This document shows positions 11,501 to 22,319 of a stretch of DNA of 64,000 nt, one piece after another (position 1 is the first letter of the stretch; the number at the start of each line of letters is the position of its first letter). This DNA is from Lucinisca nassula. Taxonomy: Eukaryota > Mollusca > Bivalvia > Lucinida > Lucinidae. The stretch spans positions 48,149,143 through 48,213,142 of the forward strand of contig OY757026.1 of assembly GCA_963580285.1 (NCBI GenBank), written 5' to 3'. Made by a program: the position numbers and the translations under genes. The notes below the pieces were generated by a model. It was not told the origin of the DNA. It saw only the letters and a program-made list of their open reading frames with translations, and did no database searches.

Positions 11501-13904
11501 TGTATGGGAGCTAAGGGGCCCCGGGGTGTGGCCCATTTGGACCCCAAGGGCATGATTAGCAGGAATTATGTTGGTGACCACTTGCCGTTGCTACATGCTA
11601 AATATCTTAGCTCTGGGCGCTGTGGTTTCAGAGAAGAAGATTTTTGAGCTTTTTTCCTTTATGAGTCTTTGGGACCAAAGGGGCCCCGGCGCGTGGCCCA
11701 TTTGAAACCCTAGGGGCATGATTGGCAGGAATTATGTAGGTGACCACTTGCCTTTGCTACATGCTAAATATCTAAGCTCTGGGCCCTGTGGTTTCAGAGA
11801 AGAAGATTTTTGAAGCTTTTTTTCCATTATGAGTCTATGGGAGCTAAGGGGCCCTGGGGTGTGGCCAATTTGGACCCCAGGGGCATAATTGGCAGGAATT
11901 ATGTAGGTGACCACTTGCCGTTGCTACATGCCAAATATCTCAGCTCTGGGCCCTGCGGTTTCAGAGAAGAAGATTTTTGAAGCTTTTTTCCATTATGAGT
12001 CTATAGGAGCTAAAGGGCCCCGGGGCGTGGCCCGTTTGGACCCCAGGGGCATGATTAGCAGGAATTATGTAGGTGACCACTTGCCGTTGCTACATGCTAA
12101 ATGTCTAAGCTCTGGGCCTTGTGGTTTCTGAGAAGAAGATTTTTGAAGCTTTTTGTTCCATTATGAGTCTATGGGAGCCAAGGGGCCCCGGGGCATCGCC
12201 CATTTGGAACCCAGGGGCATGATTGGCAGGAATTATGTAGGTGACCAACTGCCGTTGCTACATGCTAAATATCTAAGCTCTGGACCCTGTGGTTTCAGAG
12301 AAGAAGATTTTTGAAGTTTTTTTCCCTTATGAGTGTATGGGAGCTAAGGGGCCCCGGAGTGTGGCCCATTTGGACCCCAAGGGCATGATTGGCAGGAATT
12401 ATGTTGGTGACCACTTGCCGTTGCTACATGCTAAATATCTTAGCTCTGGGCGCTGTGGTTTCAGAGAAGAAGATTTTTGAGTTTTTTTCCTTTATGAGTC
12501 TTTGGGACCAAAGGGGCCCCGGCGCGTGGCCCATTTGAAACCCAGGGGCATGATTGGCAGGAATTATGTAGGTGACCAACTGCCGTTGCTACATGCTAAA
12601 TATCTCAACTCTGGGCCCTGTGGTTTCAGAGAAGAAGATTTTTGAAGCTTTTTTTCCAATATGAGTCTATTGGAGCTAAGGGGCCCCGGGGCGTGGCCAA
12701 TTTGGACCCTAGGGGCATGATTGGCAGGATTTATGTAGGTGACCACTTGCTGTTGCTACATGCCAAATACCTCAGCTCTGGGCCCTGTGGTTTCAGGGAA
12801 AAAGATTTTTGAATATTTTTCCATTATGAGTCTATAGGAGCTAAAGGGCCCCGGGGCGTGGCCCGTTTTGACCCCAGGGGCATGATTGGCAGGAATTATG
12901 TAGGTGACCACTTGCCGCTGCTACATGCTAAATATCTTAGCTCTGGGCCCTGTGGTTTCCGAGAAGAAGATTTTTGAAGCTTTTTGTTCCATTATGAGTC
13001 TATGGGAGCGAAGGGGCCCCGGGGCATCGCCCATTTGGAACCCAGGGGCATAATTGGCAGGAATTATGTAGGTGACCAACTGCCGTTGCTACATGCTAAA
13101 TATCGCAACTCTGGGCCCTGTGGTTTCAGAGAAGAAGATTTTTGAAGCTTTTTTTCCATTATGAGTCTATGGGAGCTGAGGGGCCCCGGGACGTGGCCCG
13201 TTTGGACCTCAGGGGCATGATTGGCAGGAATTATGTAGGTGACCACTTGCCATTGCTTCATGCCAAATATCTCAGCTCTGGGCCCTGTGGTTTCAGAGAA
13301 GAAGATTTTTGGAGCCTTTTTCCATTATGAGTCTATAGGAGCTAAAGGGCCCCGGGGCGTGGCCCGTTTGGACCCTAGGGGCATGATTGGCAGGAATCAT
13401 GTAGGTGACCACTTGCCTTTGCTACATGCTAAATATCTAAGCTTTTGGCCCTGTGGTTTTGGAGAAGAAGATTTTTGAAGCTTTTTGTTCCATTATGAGT
13501 CTATGGGAGCGAAGGGGCCCCGGGGTGTGGCCAATTTGGACCCCAGGGGCATGATTGGCAGGAATTATGTAGGTGATCACTGGCCGTTAATACATGCTAA
13601 ATATCTAAGCTCTGGGCCCTGTGGTTTCAGAGGAGAAGATATTTTAATTTTTTCCCATTGTAAGTCTATGGGAGCTATATGTTGCCATGGCAACCAGAAT
13701 TCCAATCTGATCAGCCCAAAAACCTTATGCAGCCTTTCCCCCTTCCTGATGATGCTTCATATGAAATTTGATCAAGATTGACAATGGGGTATTAGAGATA
13801 TACTTATTTGAAATTGTTTACGGACGCACGCACGCACGACGGACGACGGACAAAAAGTGACCACAAAAGCTCACCTTGTCACTACGTGACAGGTGAGCTA
13901 AAAA
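8568..13904 (+). mobile_element. TRE-4: 5.3-kb terminal-hairpin element with ~166-bp array
   Basis: The largest intact TRE. Left end AACAAGAGGGCCCAATGGCC (hairpin stem GGGCC/GGCCC), then TATATCGCTCACCTG. About 28 units of 166-167 bp fill about 8700-13630 (for example equivalent points at 10908 and 11074). Then come CATATGTTGCCATGGCAAC, a GCACGCACGACGG microsatellite and a right hairpin near 13867-13899 (outer AGCTCACCT/AGGTGAGCT, inner GTCAC/GTGAC) followed by AAAAA. It sits inside TRE-3: the host stops at 8567 and resumes at 13905, which fixes both boundaries. The many ~60-120-residue open frames in the array are by-products of the repeat. Confidence 0.8.
9060..13630 (+). repeat. ~166-bp tandem array with higher-order structure
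   Basis: Units carry the landmarks GGCAGGAATTATGTAGGTGA, GCTACATGCTAAATATC, TGTGGTTTCAGAGAAGAAGA and GAGTCTATGGGAGC. Diagnostic variants recur at multi-unit spacing: one variant at 10125, 11456 and 12289 (1331 and 833 bp, i.e. 8 and 5 units) and another at 10400 and 12564 (2164 bp, 13 units). Multi-unit blocks have therefore been duplicated. Confidence 0.85.
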
Positions 13905-13979
13905 GTGAACGGACGATGGACGCCGGATCATTGGCATACTAATACCTCACATGAGCCTTCGGCTCAGGTGAGCTAATAA
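13905..13979 (+). repeat. TRE-3, right end
   Basis: Resumes the host broken at 8567: GTGAACGGACGATGGACGCC, then ATTGGCATACTAATACC as in TRE-2, and a right hairpin near 13950-13976 (CTCACATGAGCC-TTC-GGCTCAGGTGAG) followed by TAATA. Confidence 0.7.
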
Positions 13980-14361
13980 CCCACCACTTTTTGAGTTTTT
14001 TTGTTTGTTTGTATTGGAGTTAAATGGCCCAGTCAACACTTTTAGATCATTTTTGAGCCAGTCAGTTTATTTATCCACACTTTACCTGGGCAGGCTTATA
14101 CGTAAGCGGATAACAAGTACAGAGCACATTCTTTCGCCAGAAACTGACAACTGCCCTTCTTGAATCAGCAGAAGGGAGAGAATGACCGTAGAAAAGATTT
14201 CATGATCAATCTCCACCACTTTTTGAATAGCAGAGCATGAAAATAATTAAATGGATTCTGTTCCAATATCAAAGATGGCTTACTTCTGCAGGAAAAATGT
14301 TGTGGGCATTCATTAGAAGCGCCTTGAAATGCGTACCCACATGTTTTCCTGCAGAAACAAG
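13980..14361. repeat. Degraded MITE with terminal-type hairpin
   Basis: Non-coding. It contains SINE-like debris (GTTTGTTTG, CTGGGCAGGCTTA) and a strong hairpin at 14284-14356: TCTGCAGGAAAAATGTTGTG pairs with CACATGTTTTCCTGCAGA around GCATTCATTAGAAGCGCC. The same hairpin class (GTGGGTnCTCRTTAGAA ... TACCCACA) recurs at 28800, 30300, 30800, 35780, 47500, 50680 and 57930. Confidence 0.5.
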
Positions 14362-15110
14362 AACAAGAGGGCCAAATGGCCCTATATCGCTCACCTGTGT
14401 ACCAGAAAATCATTAATAATGTTTTAAGAATGCCCATCGGGGCTTGAAGAAATAGACTGGGCTACATTATGCTTCTATGCAGACCTGGAACTGACCACAC
14501 TTGAGTACTGGAAAACAGGTTCTAAGCCTGCCCAGGAAAAGTGGTGCCAGTTGGACTGTCCATGCATAATGACCCTGTTGGTTTCATTGGTTGGAAAGGG
14601 CTTAAGGAAAAATTTCATCTCGATGTAGGGCAAAAGTCCCACAAAACTAGAAGCAATGTCTCCAAAATGATCTACACTGTGCTGCCGGGGATGTTAAACC
14701 TCAAATCAATAAACAAGGGCAGGTAACTCCAAAGTTGTTTGTTTCATGCAGCTGAAATTCGAACACTGTGTAGACTGTATGTCCCTCCTGGTTATCTGCA
14801 AGTTTGATGAAGATCAGATCAGAAATGGCAGAGAAAAAGTGGAGACGTTGTTTTCCCCATTATAAGTCTATGGAATCTTTTTGTTTCCATGGCAACTACA
14901 GTTCTGATCAAAACTGGTCCAAAACCTAATGCAGTCAATTCTCCAACCCAGTGATGCTGCAAATAAAATCTGATTGGGATTGGCCGGCTAGTCACTTGGA
15001 TATTCAAGTTCAAAGGTGTGGACGACAGACGGACGACAGACGGACGGATGCTGGATGCCTACATATACTATAAGCTCACCTTGTGAGCCTTCCGCTCAGG
15101 TGAGCTAAAA
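14362..15110 (+). mobile_element. TRE-5: terminal-hairpin element interrupted by a SINE
   Basis: Left end AACAAGAGGGCCAAATGGCC and CTCACCTGTGTACCAGAAAA, broken by a SINE copy from about 14432 to 14715. It continues with one unit of a ~334-bp repeat, TTGTTTCCATGGCAACT, an ACGACAGACGGACG tract and a right hairpin at about 15072-15105 (GAGCC/GGCTC-type inner stem) followed by AAAAA. Confidence 0.6.
14432..14715 (+). mobile_element. SINE-like retroposon copy 1
   Basis: Diverged copy of the ~296-bp family: CATCGGGGCTTGAAGAAATA at the head and GATGTTAAACCTCAAATCAA at the tail. Inserted in TRE-5. Confidence 0.8.
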
Positions 15111-16312
15111 AGATCAGACCATAAACGGCTGAGAAAAGCTGGAGACACCATTTTTCACTTATATTTATGCTCAATGGCAGGTAACTCCTAAGCTGTTTGT
15201 CCCGTGCAGCCCAAATTCGAACTCGATGTAGACTGTAAGCCCCTGCTGGTTATCTGCAGTTTGATGAAGATCGAATCAGAAATGGCTGAGAAAAAGTGGA
15301 GACATCGTTTTCCCCATTATAAGTCTATGGGAAAATTTTTCACACTCAAGGGGATGCAACTGGAAAACCGATGGTCAGATTCAAACCAAATTCAAGCTCG
15401 TCCAAGATTTTATGCTTGTCCTCGTTTATGAAAAGTTACACAAAGATCAGAACATAAACGGCTGAGAAAAGCTGGAGACACCATTTTTCACTTATATTTA
15501 TGCTCGAGGGCAGGTAACTCCAAAGCTGTTTGTCCCGTGCAGCCCAAATTCGAACTCGACATACACTGTAAGTCCCTCCTGGTTATCTGCAAGTTTGATG
15601 AAGATCGGATCAGAAATGGCCGAGAAAAAGTGGAGGCGTTGTTTTCCCCCATTATAAGTCTATGGGAAAATTTTTCACATTCAATTGGATGTAACTGGAA
15701 AACCTCTGGTCAGATTCAAACAAAATTCAAACCGGTCCGAGATTTTATGCTTGTCCTCTTTTATGAAAAGTTACAAAAAGATCAGATCATAAACGTCTGA
15801 GAAAAGCTGGAGACACTATTTTTCACTCATATTTTTGCTCATGGGCAGGTAACTCCAAAGCTGTTTGTCCCGTGCAGCCCAAATTCGAACTCAACGTAGA
15901 CTGTAAGTCCCTCCTGGTTATCTGCAAATTTGATGAAGATCGGATCAGAAATGGCTGAGAAAAAGTGGAGACGTTGTTTTCCCCATTATAAGTCTATGGG
16001 AAAATTTTTCACGCTCAAGGGGATGTAACCATTATAAGTCTATGGAACCTTTTTGTTTCCATGGCAACCAGAATTCCAATCTGATCAGTCCGAAAACCTT
16101 ATGGAGCCTTTCCCCCTACCTGATGATGCTTCTCATGAAATTTGAACAAGACTGGCCAAGGGGTATTAGAGATATACTGATTTGAAATTGTTTACGGACA
16201 CACGCACGGGGGATGATGCGACGACGGACAAAATGTGATCACAAAAGCTCACCTTGTCACTACGTGACAGGTGAGCACCTTGTCACTACATGACAGGTGA
16301 GCTAAAAATATC
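15111..16312 (+). mobile_element. TRE-6: ~334-bp-period array with right hairpin
   Basis: Three units starting GGCAGGTAACTCC (15178, 15513, 15846; spacing 335 and 333). Each has AAGTGGAGACRTCGTTTTCC and ATTATAAGTCTATGGGAAAA. It ends with TTGTTTCCATGGCAACCAGA, a CGCACGG tract and two successive right-hairpin copies near 16238-16305 (GTCACTACGTGACAGGTGAG and a near copy), then AAAAA. The doubled hairpin is unusual. Short open frames here are repeat by-products. Confidence 0.65.
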
Positions 16313-16623
16313 GGACTTTTCGGTAAAAACAGAACCTTATCTAGAGCTAGGCAGGGTTCAAGAATAATTTTTTTAATAACTGGACAAGGTGGTCCTGTAA
16401 CTCTTGGGACGCATGGGACCTGATCTTAGTTCAGCTGGACCGAAGAAATGATGAAAATCATACTGAAGTGATAAACGTAAATTAGTTCCACAGTCATCAG
16501 ATTATTTCTATAATTATTTAGCTACATAGATGGTAAAACTTCTGCAGCAAACTGGAAACAAAACTAATTTTAAGATCAGGCATGAGACTGGGACCAGAAT
16601 GAAAAAATCTGAAAAATATGAAG

Positions 16624-16707
16624 GGGGGTCTGGGGGCCCTCCCCCAGCGGGGGATATGGGGGCAGCGCCCCCTATGCGGGGCCTAGGGGGGCAAAGCCCC
16701 CCAGCCG
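16624..16707. other. Stacked GC-rich hairpins in hAT subterminal region
   Basis: Three consecutive palindromes: CTGGGGGCCCTCCCCCAG, GGGGGCAGCGCCCCC and GGGGGGCAAAGCCCCCC. They stand in an A/T-rich setting inside the left end of the hAT element, downstream of the transposase. They could be transposase-binding, folding or transcription-end structures; the role is unknown. Confidence 0.7.
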
Positions 16708-17238
16708 AAAAATGAAAATAGGCATTTCAGATGAGCCTAAATCCCATCTCCTGATAGCATTGAACAATATTTTACTTATGCTTATTTAAAACAAAAATGT
16801 CTGAATGTATTTTATGATGAAAGATATCTTCTCATTTGCAAAAAAAAAATGAAACCGCAATTTCAACTCACCTCAAAAATGCATACCTCAAATTTTAACT
16901 GTCACTTTTTGTTTTTATGACCTCATTCTAAAATCTCTAAAGCATTCACAGTTAAAGCACTTTTAAAATATTTACAGCTGAAGTAGTTTATCTGCCTGCC
17001 TATAATTACATGTACAATAGGTTTCATCAAAACAAACGTTTTTCTCCTAAGCACTGTTTTCAAGCCTTTTGAAAGCACTATACACTTATTCCAGGACTAA
17101 AACAATTTCATTTTAATACAGAAAACCTTATATGTTTGACATAAGTTCATCCCCCCCCCCCCCCCCCCCAAGACCTATTTTTTTGCTTTTTTCATTTGTG
17201 TTTTGTAGTGAACTAATCTAGCTTTTTTTGCAATCTGT

Positions 17239-19325
17239 TCAGAAAGCTCCTTTGCTCTCCTTTTTGATGCCAACACTTTCTGTTTCACATTGAACTCCTG
17301 GAGTTTTCTCTCTCTCCTCTTTGGACTTCTGCAGTTCTTCTTTGTAGCGCTTGTTTGATGTTGTCATGTTTTTCACCAGATTTGGCTGCACTGGGTCATG
17401 AAGATAATCTGCCTTCCTAAAGAAATCTACTGCATCTTTTCCTTCAGCCTTGAGTTTGTATTTTACAGACTGTACAGCACTGAATGTTTTCACATTTGTT
17501 CTGGCTGACTTGTCATCAATAATGTCACCCATGATACTGAAGGCAGATTCTACTTGAGGGCCATGAAAGCAAGTGAGTAAAGCAAGGATCATTTTTGTTA
17601 AGTATGGGAAGTTTCCTTTTTCTTTCACACGAGACCACCATATGTCAATTCTTTCATCAGATATTTCTGGCAATTTTCTATCTGTGCAAGACTGAAACAA
17701 TCTGACCTCTGTCTGGTAATTGTCCAGATCTTCTTCTTTAAGAACATTGGACACTAAAGTTGGAAGTCTTAATAAGTACTTCAGTGACAGGGAATGTCCA
17801 CGTGATGCAGGATCTATGGCAGCAATGGTTTTCAAGACTTTGTTGTTCAATGGCATTTTTGATTGTATTTTTTTGGCACAGTTTATGTAGGCAAGTTCTG
17901 TTGCTTTAAAAAAACTGTCAATGACAGACTGACTTTTATTAGCTGATTCTTTAACTATAGCAGCTGCTTTAGAACCAATAAATATGTCTCTAGGAGGTAA
18001 ACGATTGTTAGGGTCTGCAGTATCAAGCTCACTGAGCTGTTTGGATGTTTTCTGGGCAACAATCACCTCAGGCTTAATGAAACATGATAAGAACTCCCGA
18101 AGCAATTCAACCTGGTTTTCATGTAACACATGAACAAGAGGCTCTTTCATTTGAAACAGCATAACATATTTCTTCAGAATAGGCAACACAGCCGTGTAAA
18201 CACTCATGATCATAAATGTTGTTTTTCTCTCTCTGAACAATCTGTCTAATATCCTCTCTTTGCGTTCTTTCCCATCTGCTGTCATATTTTTCTTTGCCAG
18301 TTTCAAATGAATTACTCTTAATCTATCTCTCGCTTTCTCTGACACTTCATTTCTGTGAAATATTTCCACTAAACGCGACTGATTTACACTTCTTTCCTCG
18401 GTAGTCATAAACCCATAATAAAAAACAATCAGTGCATCCAGGATTGTATTTGTGCTCACAGTCACATCATATACAGAGAGCCACCTGTGACTGACATACC
18501 TGTTAGGAGTGTGGAAATTTATACCTATTAGACTGCACACTTCCTTCAAGTAGCTTTCCAAATCTTTGCTCCATCTGAAATCATTGTGGAGATCAGTCAG
18601 CAAAGATTCAACTATTTTATCGTAAGGCTTACTGAACTCCTTGGCTGCATTATGAGCATGATGACAAGTGTCTCCATCAATGTCTAAGAGATGGGGTGCC
18701 CTTTCCCGTAGCCTCACTTCAACTCCCGATTTGGAGCCCCGCATAATGTTACAAGAATCCATTAACACTGACATTAGATTGGTCCAGGGTATATTGTTGT
18801 CCTCCATGACACTCTCTACAGATCTGAATACTGATTCACTGTCTACCTTCACCAAATTTACGGAAGTCAAATGTTCAACAATAACTTTCCCATTTGCTTG
18901 AGAAAATCTGCTAACAAGAATACACAAGACCTTGTGCAAGTTGTTACTTGTGGCCTCATCAATGTTTAAAGAAAAGGGAGCAGTTCTCATTGAAGTGATC
19001 AGGTCTTCCTGCACAGTCTGTGCTAAGCCGAACCTCATTTTAATGGAAGCTGAGGTCCTGTCCATTGAGAGCTGATTTAAAGCTTCCATGTCCCTAGACA
19101 ATGCCTTACTCAGTTTTATTATTCCCGGTGCTTCACTAAATGGGAGAGACCTTTCAGCCAAATAGCCAAGCACCATAGCTTCAGAATTCACAACCCTATC
19201 AGACACATGAATTTTTGGTGTTGGTGGTTGTACTGGAACAGCTGATTTCTTGAACAATGGGTGGATTCCATATGGGGCCTTTTCTTCACCAACACCATTA
19301 GACTTATTAACTGGCAAGAAGGAAC
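17239..19325 (-). CDS. hAT transposase, exon 2 (catalytic part)
   Basis: Second and last coding exon; with exon 1 (22319-22037) it makes a 789-residue protein that cuts and rejoins the element's ends. The acceptor is TTTTAATTTTAG at 19327-19326. A split Gly codon (G|GT) joins the exons in frame, which is why upstream in-frame residues 19404-19326 are treated as intron. In spliced numbering: FSLNIDEATS with Asp217, LMDSCNIMRG with Asp284, then GDTCHHAHNA, HRW with Trp376, and the C-terminal dimerisation block GPQVESAFSIMGDIID with Glu687. The three acidic residues match the D-D-E triad of hAT enzymes such as Hermes. A charged Lys/Glu tail ends the protein. No stops or frameshifts. A domesticated gene is possible, but terminal repeats and flanking duplication favour a live transposon. 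Confidence 0.9.
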
Positions 19326-19508
19326 CTAAAATTAAAAGAAAAATATGAAAGGAAAGGAACCACATCAACATATAGCAGTAATGTGTCAGGCTCCTCTGAC
19401 GCACACTTATTATTAATTACACTAAACCAGTGCATCAATTTAAAAGTGTTTACATTATGATCAATTATTCCTTTTATTTATTTTTAACTCCTATCAGTTG
19501 CTCATAAT

Positions 19509-19704
19509 ACAGTAAAATTCCGCTAATAAGACCATCTATAATTAAGACTACTTCTGCTTTAGAATGCTTATTTAGAAGGGTGCATTTATTTCTGGACACT
19601 ATAAACTCTGGTGAGGGAACACCTTTGGGACTGTTCAAAATGGACTGTTCAAGACCACTTTTGAACAGTCCCAAGGGTGGTCTGCATAAAGGAAGTTTAC
19701 TGTT
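19509..19704. mobile_element. Tc1/mariner-type MITE
   Basis: Starts CAGTAAAATTCCGCTAATAA and ends near AAGGAAGTTTACTG. It contains a strong hairpin: GGGACTGTTCAAAATGG with CCACTTTTGAACAGTCCC. Same family as 28985-29098, 37213-38907 and 43583-43760. Confidence 0.65.
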
Positions 19705-20459
19705 TATCAAAAAGCATGTTTAATGTGGTTCAAACTATAAAGGACATCCATGCTATCATGAGAGTTCAATGTAACTGCCCTTTGAAATAAGGTAATGGTT
19801 TGTAATAATATCAGTTACGATTGGCATTCACCTACTGAAATTTGGAATAGTTGGTACTTGATAATAAACAATTGTAATTTGAGACAAGAAAATCAATCCT
19901 TTTTCCGTTGTTTTGGTTTAACTGCCCTCTCAATATTATTTCACATATGGAGCCATTTTTAAATCAGAGGTGGGCAAAAACCGGTGTACCTGGAGAAAAA
20001 TCACCCGACCTTTCATTGCAGAACTCGGTGTTTCTCATGTGACCCGAGCCATGCTCAAATCAACTTTTAATACTAAGTCTACATTCTACACCACCACAAT
20101 ACCATAACCAAACAACAATAAAATAAATCCCATCACCACACTTTACCATATCACCATATAAAGAAGTACACAAAAGCAGTAAACTAGGGTTTTCCTTGAC
20201 TAGTGCATAAAACAATCATCCTCAAATTTGAAAATATGCCCCCATTCAATGTTGCGACCAAACTGTGCTTTAAATTTTCATTTATATGATGAGAAAAGGA
20301 AAACCCTAGCTAGAAGAATGAATGAATCAAGCTCAAGCTATTGCCACAATTATCCTTATTTGAATATTCATTTTCTTTACCACAGTTTGAAGAAGCTATA
20401 CATATGTGCAGACTAAGCTGTTCCAACTATATGAGGAAACCTGATCAGTCAAAACAACA

Positions 20460-20758
20460 GTTTTGTTTGATTTGAGGTTTAACGTCCCTGTCAACACTGT
20501 AAAGGTCATTTTGGAGAAGTTGCTTCCAATTTTGTGGGACTTTTACCTGACATTGAGATGAAATGACATCTCAAGCCCTGTCGCCCAATTAAACCAATAG
20601 GGTTTATAAGCATGGACGGGCCGACACGCACCGCTCTGCCTGGGCAAGCATAGATCCTCTAAGCGGTTTACCGGTACTCGTGTGCGGGTCGGTTTCAGCT
20701 ATGCGTGGAAGCATCATGCAGCCAGTATATTTCTTCAAGGCCCGATGGGGGGGGGCCG
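20460..20758 (-). mobile_element. SINE-like retroposon copy 2
   Basis: Near full-length copy of the ~296-bp family in the hAT intron, read on the minus strand (plus strand opens TTTGATTTGAGGTTTAACGT and closes GCCCGATGGGGGGGGGCC). Confidence 0.88.
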
Positions 20759-21144
20759 GTTGAAATTAAGGATAATCATGGGAAATAAAGGCAATAAGCA
20801 TCGAAGACAGTGACAGAAACGCTGTTGAAAGTCAAAGCAGAATATACATGATTAAATATACTTAAACATTTCTACTAGAAATACCTCTTTATAAATGCAT
20901 CTGCACATCCTGAAAGAAAAGTTACACTTCAATTTACTAGTAAGGCAATGCATGTTAGTGTATTTCAAGATTTATACCGAGTCAGTAGGCAGTTCATTAA
21001 ATGTGGGTGAAAACGGATGTACCTGGAGAAAAAACATGGAGATTATCTTATTTCGCCCCAAAACATATTTTGTGAGGTGCTTCTAATAAGTACCCACAAC
21101 ATAAGTTTCCATGCAGACAAGAAAAACAATGTGAATTGAGGTTT

Positions 21145-21378
21145 AACCCATTCAGTACCAGAAACCCCCAAAAGGGGTACCTTGGCAAACAGTGCAGGCC
21201 CAGATCAGATGCCGCAAAAGACGGCGTCTGATCAGGGCCTACACTGTTTGCAAAATGTTCAGCCATTTTCCTAATAAATTTTGATCATAACACAACCAGA
21301 CACCCCTAAATTTGGAAATGGATCCCTTCTATATATATATATAAGGGGGAAGATTCGATTTCGTACAAAAAGGGTTAA
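21145..21378. mobile_element. TTAA-flanked MITE with central palindrome
   Basis: TTAACCCATTCAGTACC at the left, GTACAAAAAGGGTTAA at the right. Core GCAAACAGTGCAGGCCCAGA with its inverted partner around GATCAGATGCCGCAAAAGAC. Reverse-oriented copy of the family at 43938, 56144 and 57333. Confidence 0.72.
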
Positions 21379-21640
21379 CACAGTATTGGTCGTTTTGGAT
21401 TTTGGAGATGCTGCTTCTAATTCTTGGGGACTTTTAACCGACATTGAGACGAAAAGGCATCTCAATACCTATCGCCCAATGAACTCAATAGGGTTTGGAC
21501 TATCCGATTGCACCATTTTGCCTGGGCAGACTTAGATCCTCTAGGCGGTTTACCAGTACTCGTGTGCGGTCGGTTTCAACTCTGCATGGAAGCATCATGC
21601 AGCCCATCTATTTCTTCAAGCCCTGACGGGCAGGGGCCGG
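21374..21640 (-). mobile_element. SINE-like retroposon copy 3, 3'-truncated
   Basis: Matches the ~296-bp family from its GGTCATTTTGGAGATG part to the AGCCCTGACGGGCAGGGGCC head. The tail region directly abuts the preceding MITE. Confidence 0.8.
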
Positions 21641-22036
21641 CTTACCCATTTGTAGACTGAAGGATTTGAAGTCATGGATTGTGGTTGGGTAGGGATAGGG
21701 GTGGGTTCCCACGTCAGCCTCTCACCACCCCCCCCCCCCAAAAAAAAGGGACTGGCTGGGAAGGGATAGGGGTGGGTCCCCACTTCACGCCCTCCCCCCC
21801 CCCCCCCCCCATTCCAAAAAAAAACTAAGTCCACACCTAAAAAAAAATTGGCGATAGTGGCCCCTAAGGCCGAAGCCATTTTCGTTTTCCCCCACCCTTT
21901 TGTATACCCATGGGCTGAGGGCCGGGAGGGGGGTGGGAGTGGGTGGGGGAGGGGACAAGAAATTTTTAAATTCCCACTCTCAAAAGATAAATAACAAGAA
22001 GATAGTAGAAGATAGTTAAAATTAATGGTTACTCAC

Positions 22037-22319
22037 CTGGTAAACTATAATTTGTTCCTCGAGTCTTCAACTTGCTCACGTGGATGTTCATCCGAACATG
22101 GCTCTCTAATGCCTTTCTCCCACGGGATGCATAGTTCACTTCTTTCTGGCAAAGTGTACAGTAAGCTTTTCCCGCAGAAAAAAGCTTTCTGATAAACTGT
22201 CCAAGCAACCCTCCGTCGACCTCGTATTCCATCCACTCCCATTTGAATACATTTTTCACGCCAGCATCGATTTCTTTAATGTTGTCCTTTCCACGTTCAA
22301 CGAACCTGGAAGCCGCCAT
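22037..22319 (-). CDS. hAT transposase, exon 1 (BED-type zinc finger)
   Basis: First coding exon of the transposase: 94 codons plus one base, ending in donor CAG|GTGAGT (22036-22031). ATG at 22319 lies in AAAATGGCGG, a fair Kozak context. A zinc-finger module AYCTLCQKEV...ESHVRMNIH holds Cys54, Cys57, His74 and His80, as in BED fingers that bind transposon ends. Aromatic residues precede it (FKWEWMEY at about 25-32), a common BED-type feature. Joining to exon 2 completes a Gly codon and keeps the frame open for 789 residues. Splicing is inferred from sites and frame only. Confidence 0.85.

Larger units (their letters stand above)
19326..22036 (-). other. Intron of the hAT transposase gene
   Basis: 2711-bp intron with donor GTGAGT at 22036-22031 and acceptor AG at 19327-19326. 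It has collected a TA-type MITE (about 19509-19704), two SINE copies and a TTAA-flanked MITE. The stretches 19705-20459 and 20759-21144 hold nothing recognised. Positions 21641-22028 are low-complexity, with C runs near 21729 and 21786-21810 that may be poorly resolved. Confidence 0.85.

Noticed and set aside
9568..13781. About twenty similar open frames in TRE-4
   Set aside because: Same reason: unit-derived frames on both strands; no start context or codon bias beyond the repeat.
17239..19404. Single-exon start at 19404 for the hAT transposase
   Set aside because: The first 26 codons (hydrophobic, unlike a transposase N-terminus) lie upstream of a clear TTTTAG acceptor, and exon 1 with a BED finger joins in frame at that acceptor.
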